Shown here in pieces: positions 56,640-64,000 of a stretch of 64,000 nt of DNA (its first letter is position 1; every line of letters begins with the position of its first letter). The stretch comes from Mytilus galloprovincialis. Taxonomy: Eukaryota; Mollusca; Bivalvia; Mytilida; Mytilidae. Both the position numbers and the translations under genes were made by a program. A model generated the notes under the pieces. The model had not been told where the DNA came from and did not search any database. It worked only from the letters and a program-made list of their open reading frames with translations. The DNA is taken from assembly GCF_965363235.1 (NCBI RefSeq), contig NC_134851.1, positions 40,638,321 to 40,702,320 on the forward strand. The letters are read 5' to 3'.

Positions 56640-57260
56640 TTAACTTCAATAGGCAGCTGTTTTGTTCATGTGCACAACGGGCATATTTTTCGGACGTCCC
56701 ATACTATATTAGTATATCATTTATAATCGATAAAGGCAAATCGGATGAAATTGACGAGATTGTTCATAAAAATTCAACACTTTATGTATACGGACATTTT
56801 ACAAGTTTCGTTAGATTATCCATTTTTAGATGTGACTCGGACGTTCCCTTGTAACCCTCTCACGATGGTTATATATCTCAAATTGATCGATTCGCTCGTG
56901 TATGTAACATTGTTTAAGTTTTTAACCAGAGAAATGTGTGTGTTACTGAAAATTATACAAGGGTTTTCGATATCTCAAACTACATTTTGTAGTCAACACT
57001 TTTACTAAATTGTATCATCGGTATAAGGGCATCATTCGTAAATATTGCTCTACATGAAGACTTCTTATACGTTCAGGTATTTCATATCCAATTTTTATGG
57101 AAATATTCTTTATAAACCACAAAAATGTCAGTATTCACCTCAGCAGCTAACAACACATTTAAACAGACTTATTAAGAAGGGATATAATTACGAAACTGTT
57201 TGTAGGTCATTAAAGGTTGCATATTTTGGGGTTTATATCCACTTATAGAGTCTTTGCATC
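56640..57260 (+). pseudogene. R4 reverse transcriptase C-terminal relic
   Basis: Remnants in several frames: SQIDRFARVCNIV-like, KCQYSPQQLTTHLNRLIKKG and NYETVCRSLKVAYFGVYIHL before a stop. These sit in the position occupied by AYGVYISQLIRYSRA and its C-terminal extension in R3, so R3 and R4 appear to be related RT lineages. Stops and shifts show that it is inactive. The 3' UTR continues to 57517, where SINE sequence takes over. Confidence 0.65.
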
Positions 57261-57517
57261 TGAACTAAACATATTTATTTCAAAACCAGTTTTTGGCATG
57301 ACACGGGTTATGTTTTTCTCATATATGTTATAATGGTATGATACGAAACCCTAACGGGAAGGATTGTGCCTGATATACATTTGATAAAGACATAATCTTT
57401 CAATCAGTTTAATTGCAGTCTGGAGCTGGCATGTCTGTTAACTGCTAGTAGTCTGTTGTTATTTATGTATTATTGTCATTTTGTTTATTTTCTTTAGTTA
57501 CATCTTCTGACATCAAG
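57261..57517 (+). repeat. R4 3' UTR
   Basis: 'ctggagctggcatgtctgtt' and 'aactgctagtagtctgttgt' match, in the opposite orientation, segments inside both foldback elements. Confidence 0.7.
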
Positions 57518-58155
57518 ATCTAACATTGTTGGGTTGATGTTTAGACGAGTTGTATATACATTATGTACACAGCCATGTATCACCATCATTGATGGCGATC
57601 CGATGGATACATCTGTTGTAGGGTTGTCACTGACTCAGACGTACTTATGAATATAATTATTTTCTGTGACTGTATCTTACATTAATTTGTAGGATCCTTT
57701 ACTATAGATAATTTAGCTGATCTGTAACAATAACATCTTCATGCCTTATATATCATGTACTGTAGTACGCCGCTAGATTAAAACTGACGTGGAAAGGTAA
57801 CATATGGCCACCGAAAGCTCTTTTTTTTGAGAGCCCAGGTGGTCGTGTGGTCTAGCGGGACGGCTGCAGTGCAGGCGATTTGGTGTCACGATATCACAGT
57901 AGCATGGGTTCGAATCCCGGCGAGGGAAAAAGCAAATTTACAGATCTAACATTGTTGGGTTGATGTTTAGACGAGTTGTATATATATATATATCGTGTGG
58001 TCTAGCGGGACGGCTACAGAGCAGGCGATTTGGTGTCACGATATCTCAGTGGCATGGGTTCTAATCCCGGCGAGGGAAGAACAAAAAAATTGCGAAAGCA
58101 AATTTACAGATCTAACATTGTTGGGTTGATGTTTAAGACGAGTTGTATATATATA
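57518..58155 (+). repeat. tRNA-derived SINEs, head duplicated, tail three times
   Basis: A tail unit 'agatctaacattgttgggtt' plus 'gatgtttagacgagttgtat' occurs at about 57524, 57944 and 58111. The tRNA-like head occurs at 57841-57930 (A box TGGTCTAGCGG 57848-57858, B box GGTTCGAATCC 57907-57917) and again at 57993-58080 (B box with one change). Box spacing suggests a type II (Leu/Ser-like) tRNA ancestor. The arms do not fold as a complete tRNA. Confidence 0.65.
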
Positions 58156-58158
58156 TGC

Positions 58159-59354
58159 AGGACTCTGAACCGCGATGGTACTCCGAACCGCGATGGTCAC
58201 ACTGAGATGAGATGGTTTTACGCTGAAGTACGTTTTTGATCACGCCGAAGTGCGATGGTGTTATTGTGACGCTATCTTGTTGATAGCTACGCCGAAGTGC
58301 GATTGTGGTAACGCTGAAGTGCGATGGTCTACACAAACCTCATTTGCTAAGCTTTTCTTGTCGATGTATAAGTCAATGTAAAATAGAGAGTGAAATGGGG
58401 ATTGTGTCAAAGAAACAACAACTCGACTATAGAGTAGAACAAAACAACCGAAGGTAATCAAAGGGTGGGTCTTCAACACAGTGAAAAAAGCCTACAATTG
58501 GAGACGGACTTCAGCTGGTCAATAAACTAAAAGTGTACTAGTTCATTGAAAATGAACGTCATACTAAATTCCTAATCATAAAAATGAACTTAAATAAAAC
58601 ACAAAAAACAAGACCTACAAAGGCCAGAGGCTTCTGAATTTACACAGGCTCAAAAAGGCGACGGGTTTAAACATGCTTAGTGAAAAATCAACCCCGTTCC
58701 CCTATACCTCTAGTCAATGTAGATTGAACAAAACAAAACAACAATAATACACACAGTAAACCTTAGTTTAAAAGAAGTTAGTGTCCGATGTCAGAATAGG
58801 TAACAAAATTAAGTAATTGTATAAGCAAAATTACATTGATAAACTAAATTAAAAAAGGACTACTAGCAGTTACTGACATGATACGGGTCTTATAATATTT
58901 TAATACAACGTGAAACGGGGGAGTATTTTTGGGTGGATAGGGGAAATCTACAAAAGGTTCTGTTTAATGTTCGATGGTGAATAACATTCTCTCAATACAT
59001 TCGGGTCTGCAGACGAACTTTCTTCATTAAAGTGATTATACACGAGGCACTCATGAGAGAAACAACGTATAGGCCTAGATAAAATGATGATGTCCACATG
59101 TACGAGCTCTCATTTAGCATATAACTGAATTAAGGACAGCCATAAACAATTATCATGGATATAAATTAAAAAAAAATATATGAAAAAATCTACTTATAAT
59201 GATACATGAAAGTCTGTAGAAAGGAGGTTTAACTAGCGATCATGCGTCAAATAGACAATCGCACTTCAGCGTAAGACTATCGCACTTCGGCGTAGACCAT
59301 CGCACTTCAGCGTGACCATCGCACTTCAGCGTCCCCATCGCACCTCCGAGTCCT
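58159..59354. mobile_element. Foldback element with (cgctgaagtgcgatggt) arms
   Basis: Ends read AGGACTCTGAACCGCGATGG on the left and, in reverse complement, AGGACTCGGAGGTGCGATGG on the right. The left arm (to about 58340) and right arm (from about 59255) are built from 17-20-bp variants of 'cgctgaagtgcgatggtc', in opposite orientation. The middle is unrelated and includes an antisense R4 3' end. Same design as the element at 33963 but with different subrepeats. No transposase frame; it landed at a TA-rich site next to SINE tails. Confidence 0.75.
58385..58900 (-). repeat. R4 3' end inside the foldback element
   Basis: 'gagagtgaaatggggattgt', 'acaaaggccagaggcttctg', 'cccctatacctctagtcaat' and 'actactagcagttactgaca' follow the R4 3' end read in reverse. 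Confidence 0.75.
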
Positions 59355-59361
59355 ACATATT

Positions 59362-59640
59362 AATATATGTTTAAGTGCCAGCTGAAAAAAAAAGTAAAAT
59401 CACAAAAATACTGAACTCAGAGGAAAATCAATTCGGAAAGTCCATAATCACATGGCAAAATCAAATAACAAAACGCATCAAAAACGAATGGACAAGAACT
59501 GTCATATTCCTGAAGGACTTCTCCGGGTGCAGGAATTTCTTGCTACATTGAAGACCTGTTGGTGACCTTCTGCTTTTGTCTGTTCTATGGTCGGGTTGTC
59601 TCTTTGACACAATCCCAATTTACATTCTCAATTTTATTTG
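59362..59640 (+). repeat. R4 3' end split by an R6 insertion
   Basis: R4 reads 'gtttaagtgccagctgaa' to about 59384 and resumes 'gaaggacttctccgggtgca' at about 59514. Between them lies an R6 fragment ('cacaaaaatactgaactcag' to 'aactgtcatattcctga'). 'ctgaa' is present on both sides and could be the target duplication. Confidence 0.7.
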
Positions 59641-61380
59641 TTTTAATGTGTATAATATCAATCTATAAATGGTCTAACGAGTAAAGAAATTTGCTGTACC
59701 GGGGGAAAATAACAATGCGATTATTGTTGACATAATAAAAGCTCAGTTTAAAAGAAAAATCTTAAACACCGTTATCTGTCATAAGCAGACTTGTCTACAG
59801 GTCTGGTCTGGAGCAGACTTATGAACAGGACTGCAGCTGTCCAAAAATGCAGACCTTAGGTGTGGTCTACTAACGACGAAATTAACTTGTTTGTCTGCTT
59901 TAAATTTCTAAAGTTAATTGGAAAGCAGTCAACATGTCTGCTTTAAGTTAACTTTTGTACAGGTTAGGACTGCATCCAACACGAAACATATGTGGTCCAT
60001 TCGTTTAATGTGTCTAAGCTTTAAAATTTGCCTTTTGATTGAAGACTTTCCGTTTAAAATCTTACTCGAAATTCAGTATTTTTTTCGATTTTATGTTTTA
60101 ATACTAATCAAGTTTTTTATCACATGATCTTGTTATCGTAATGAATCTTAATATTGTATATCCACCTTGGTGGTATGCAACTTTCAATTAATTAATCGAT
60201 TTGTAAAATGTTTAAAATCTGAAGGTTGTATAGGTCGTTCGTTTGTATCATTAACGTATACCCCATATCTTAATTCAATCCGTCAAAGGTATATTTATTG
60301 ATCCCAATTACAAAATACACCTTAAAGTTTTAAATTTTGAAAAATATGATTTGATTGAAAGCGTCGAAAAAAGAAGAGTTCCTGACTCAAAAAATTAAAA
60401 TAACTCCCTCCCCCTTGATGAATTAATTTATTGTAGGTTGCACAACGTTAAGTGGCAAATATTTCATGTATATTCAGGACGATCCTCCCTTTTAAGTTAA
60501 AAGGTTTCTCCCTAATATTTCTAAGTTTTCACATTTTAGATCACTGACAGGATGAGAGGGTAAAGCAGACAGGATATTAATTCGAGAAAAAAATCCCTTG
60601 CCAATTCTTGCTAAGTAACTTGCTTTTAAAAAAACGAACGCAACAGTGACGGGCATTTAATTAGATGTTCAACCATTAATTAAAATAATCAAATGAATTA
60701 AATAAATAAATTATTTAATTAAATGTTCGTACGTGGAACAGGCTATACGACGTTCAAGTCAGTGGAAGCCAATGGAAACATACCAAACAAATCAACCAGA
60801 CTGTAGTACTTTGTGTGGGTTGCGCAGAGATTGATTGAATGTTGATTGATTTTCGTCCAGTGACAAATATTCATGCATTTTCAGGACAAGGATCAGTAGT
60901 GGATTAACAGATTAATATCGTATTTAAAAAAGTTAAAATCAAACTGGCCTTATTATTTGATTTTCTTCAGAAGTGCATACTAAAATAACATCGTCTGCCC
61001 CCTCCCCCCAAAAAAAACCCAACAAAAACAAAACACATTCACCTTTCCTATCCTATAACCACAATCAATTATATCAGAAAATGATTATTAAAAATTTGTA
61101 TTATTTTTAGTGAACAAGTAACGCGTAAGATACTTGGTTGACATCACTCAAACCGAATTTTATCTGTTTCCTAGATAATCAATGTTTTGACACAGTCCCC
61201 AAGTTTAAAGTCTAATTTGTCAACCTCAGCGTCGAGAATATTCCTTTTCGTAACATGTATAATAATGCATACATCGAATAAACTTTTCATTTCATGTATA
61301 AGGTATGCACAAGTCTAAGCAAGACTTTGAATGCGTTTGTTATCTTACTACTTGAAAAAAAAGTATGACAATATCAAAAT
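59641..61380. other. Spacer with one R6 fragment
   Basis: 'gtggtccattcgtttaatgt' and 'ccttttgattgaagactttc' at about 59990-60050 are an R6 end. A TTAA-rich palindromic patch lies near 60660-60725. No gene was seen. Confidence 0.4.
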
Positions 61381-61387
61381 GGAAAAC

Positions 61388-61393
61388 TTTATT
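61388..61393 (-). terminator. AATAAA poly(A) signal of the C1q gene
   Basis: AATAAA on the minus strand lies 44-49 bases past the TAG stop of the C1q gene, a normal position for a short 3' UTR. Confidence 0.7.
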
Positions 61394-61436
61394 CAAAAGC
61401 ATTGACTGCTTAGATGTTGTAGCTCAACTTATATAT

Positions 61437-63247
61437 CTAGGGTATCCGAACTGCGCTGAAAGTGTTATAAACACTAAACAGTCCCGACCCACTGTTCATT
61501 TGTACAGTAATTAGGTCATCTTGTGCCAGATTAACGTTGATGGTTTGGGATGCCATATCATAATTCGTGTTAGCAAATAGCCACACCAAAATCACCCCAT
61601 TCCTCCTTAAAGTAAGGTGAGAGGATAGAGGGGGGCATGACATCATGGACACAGATAATGAGTAAACACCAGCTGTTGGAACTGTAAAAGTACCGGCGCC
61701 ATCATATTCGGTTGTTGGTGCTGCATTATCAACGATTACGTTGTACGGGACTATATTTCCTACACCAACTGTTGTGCAACCTAAAGGTAATGTCGCTGTA
61801 AATGCAGCTGAAATAAGATTTAAAATAAATTTTTAAAAAATGTATAATATACACATACACATACATTAACCTCTATATAGTTCTCAGAATAAAAAGGTCC
61901 TACTGAATCTGTATCATACTTTATCCTGCGGTCATTTGTGTATTGTTATTTTAATGTTCACTGTAAAAAAATCCTAATACTTGTATTTTTACTGTATGTG
62001 TTCTGTTCGTACAAATGCATATTTTGTATTGGATTCAAGTCAAATCACCCGCTCCTGCCAAACGATTCCAATTGATGTTGAATGATACAAGTCTTAATAT
62101 TAAATATTAATCTTTTATATCAATATATATTTATATAAAAAAATTATATAAATGCACAGTAATACTTGAAACACAAAATTCCAACCAGGAATTGTCACTG
62201 AAATGAAAGACGTTTTATGCCGTTATGAAATCTGGAATACATTACAGCTGTAATTTCTATACACTTATAATTACTTTAAAATGCACAGCGTTGATGTATA
62301 CTAAACTTCAAACGGATAAAACGGCTTTCAGTTCAGTGACAATGTCTGCAAGAATTTTGTGTTCAAACTTCTAATTTTGCATTCGAAATGAAGATAACAA
62401 GAAAAGATCTGTAAATTAAGGAGTTAAAACTCTTTCTTTTATAGTTTATAAGATATCAAAACTACTATTTAGTGTCGTTTTAAGTTATTTAAATTAAAAG
62501 ATGTTAAGTAACATTTTAAAACCGAAAAAAATATGTAATCATAATATTGGTCAATGCATCATGTGTTATATAGATTGGTAATACTGACATTCAAATTTCA
62601 GTTTTAGAATATGGTCTTCGTTTAGATATGCAATGTACGTAAATTTGTCATTCAAAAGTGTAACAAAATACTTGTATTCCCTTGAAAATCGAATACCTAT
62701 TGAAAAGTTTATAATAAGAAACATGGACAAAAAGAAAAATCACAAAAATACTGAATTCTGAGGAAATTTCAAGACGGAAAGTCCCTTGTCAAATGCTAAA
62801 ATAAATCAAACGAATGAAGAACAACTGTGATACTCAGATTTATCATATGTGATTATGCGACCGATGCAAGCAAGCACCTGGAATACATGTAAGTTAAATT
62901 GGTATAGGGTTGACCAAATCAAAATTAAACAAGTATGGTTTAATAAAAAATGGTCTAAGTAAACTTTGTGCGGAATTTGTTTTTATAATGCTTGGTGGCT
63001 GATAAGTATAAAGTTAACCTTTTTGGCAGTCATAAACATAGTTCAATGAAGAACAGTCTGTATGTTAAGTTCATGATTGTGTTCTTTTTAGTAAGATTTA
63101 TCATTATAAATTTCTCGAAACACTATTCGCTTTCAATACATACATGTTCGTATATTTTGGTAACTTAAAACGTTATTAATATAAAATCTTACCAGAACTT
63201 GCACGACACATCAACACAAACAAAATGCCTGTTAAAATAGGTGTCAT
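61437..63247 (-). CDS. Secreted C1q-domain protein
   Basis: Two exons, 63193-63247 (55 bases, gtaaga donor) and 61437-61807 (371 bases, tttcag acceptor), join in phase 1 to give 141 residues. Residues 1-16 or so (MTPILTGILFVLMCRA) are a signal peptide. The rest is one globular C1q domain: it opens with AFTATL, has YDGAGTFTVPTAGVYSLSV in the first half, then LTLRRNGVILVW and ITVQMNSG, and closes on FSAVRIP right before the stop, where C1q domains normally end. There is no collagen or coiled-coil segment, so it is the short secreted type. In bivalves such proteins are numerous and act as pattern-recognition lectins. An acceptor 30 bases upstream of the ATG suggests a further non-coding first exon. 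The intron carries an R6 copy. Confidence 0.93.
62735..62930 (-). repeat. R6 copy in the C1q intron
   Basis: 'cacaaaaatactgaattctg', 'gacggaaagtcccttgtcaa' and 'caaacgaatgaagaacaact'. Confidence 0.65.
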
Positions 63248-63277
63248 TATGATTTCCTTGACAGTTGACAAGCGTAT
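63248..63277 (-). other. 5' UTR part of the C1q start exon
   Basis: The minus strand shows 'ttcttgcag' just before this 30-base stretch, then the ATG. If used as acceptor, transcription begins at an upstream exon. Confidence 0.45.
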
Positions 63278-63722
63278 CTGCAAGAAAGAAAATTACAATT
63301 AAGCGACAGACGGTTTCGGACGCATAGAGTTTTTTTTATACATTTATAATAAAATTATTTTGCACACTATCACGAAATACAAATATCGTTGGTAAGAAAG
63401 CACTTGATATTTATTAAGGCGATGCGTTTCTTTTACTTATATTTTATTATATATGTCAAATTCTAACACATCTTATGACTGCTTCTATGATGTTTTTTGC
63501 GATCTGTTGACAAAAGATGTATTACTTTCATATTGCTGTTTCATCTCGTTGTCAGCGTAACTGCACACTTTTAATATACTGACATTCCAAACCAATTTTA
63601 AAGTTGATAAAGGAAAGAGCAAAAGGATGAAAATATTAACTATTCGCAGCAATAAACAAAATAGCGATTTTCTTAACCCTTAAATCATCTACATAGACTG
63701 CAATCTGCAAACTTTGGCAAAG

Positions 63723-63740
63723 TTTATATAAATCCAATGG
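63723..63740 (-). promoter_or_regulatory. TATA/CCAAT promoter, probably of the C1q gene
   Basis: The minus strand reads CCATTGG then TATATAAA (63723-63730) with a start site expected near 63695. That leaves about 400 bases for a first non-coding exon and intron before the acceptor at 63278. It is the only such combination upstream of the gene in the window. Confidence 0.4.
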
Positions 63741-64000
63741 TACAAACACCATATGGATTTAACTAGGTGCAGTTTATGAACATTGAAATATACCGCTAAT
63801 GAGTGTAAAAATAATATCTTATGTCAACACTTTGCTTAAGACAACCAATATATAAAAAAAGATATAATATATATGAAATAAATATCAAAAGAAAATACTT
63901 TGAATGAATAATTATAGATAGTAACATGTGACAAAATCGATGAAATTGGTAGGTAATTATCTTTCACTGAAATTAAGTATGATAAAAAAAAAAATTGAAA

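Noticed and set aside
58030..58239. 69-codon plus-strand frame
   Set aside because: Spans a SINE head and a foldback arm.

Overview
The window looks like nuclear DNA of a bivalve mollusc, most probably a marine mussel (Mytilus or a close relative). It is about two-thirds A+T, genes are split into short exons with GT-AG introns, and dispersed repeats cover much of it. Several repeats match sequence I associate with mussels, for example the short 'gacgaaacgcgcgtctgg' motif. The three recognisable gene products (C-type lectin-like, C1q-domain and immunoglobulin-like secreted proteins) belong to families known to be expanded in bivalves. The species call is inference; no search was possible.

Genes. 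All confident coding sequence is on the minus strand. (1) 8857-9207: a one-exon secreted protein with one Ig-like domain, with a decayed tandem copy at 8301-8550. (2) 9442-14299: an unrecognised multi-exon gene or recent pseudogene; two adjacent exons join in phase and its first visible exon has an out-of-frame C run. (3) 21509-25890: a complete four-exon, 168-residue secreted C-type lectin-domain protein, perlucin-like, with a TATA box just upstream. (4) 30097-32289: a possible unrecognised gene, two phase-compatible exons. (5) 61437-63247: a complete two-exon, 141-residue secreted C1q-domain protein with a poly(A) signal and a likely TATA/CCAAT promoter. Lectin, C1q and Ig proteins are typical of secreted pattern recognition in bivalve immunity, but nothing shows that these genes work together.

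Repeats and mobile DNA. Family labels used below: R1, long repeat beginning 'gatgtggtatgattgcca'; R2, a relative ending in 'ctcacaccgaac'; R3, reverse-transcriptase (RT) element whose tail reads 'acccttccggagcacctga'; R4, second RT element whose 3' end reads 'ggtgaccttctgctgttg'; R5, the 'gacgaaacgcgcgtctgg' family; R6, 'cacaaaaatactgaactc'; R7, 'cattgacccccatttttc'; R8, 'aacagcggtatactactg'. A segmental duplication pairs 893-5710 with 15095-20640. Inside the second copy sits a 3.47-kb element with 18-bp perfect terminal inverted repeats and TTAA target duplications; the first copy preserves the empty TTAA site. Two foldback-type elements (33963-35701 and 58159-59354) have arms made of short tandem repeats, and both contain an antisense R4 3' end. 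There are also a LINE relic split by an R8 copy, several R3/R4 RT relics, at least five compact hairpin elements, tRNA-derived SINEs, a degenerate ~21-bp satellite, an (AT)n tract and many local tandem duplications.

Layout. 1-7.7 kb: duplication copy 1 and R1 copies. 7.7-14.3 kb: Ig pair and unknown gene. 14.6-20.9 kb: duplication copy 2 with the TTAA element. 21.4-26 kb: lectin gene. 26.6-33.7 kb: long ORF, LINE relic, possible gene. 34-43 kb: foldback element, RT relics, satellite, R5 copies. 43-55 kb: AT-rich, gene-poor DNA with scattered repeats. 55-60 kb: tandem array, R4 RT relic, SINEs, second foldback element. 61-64 kb: C1q gene.
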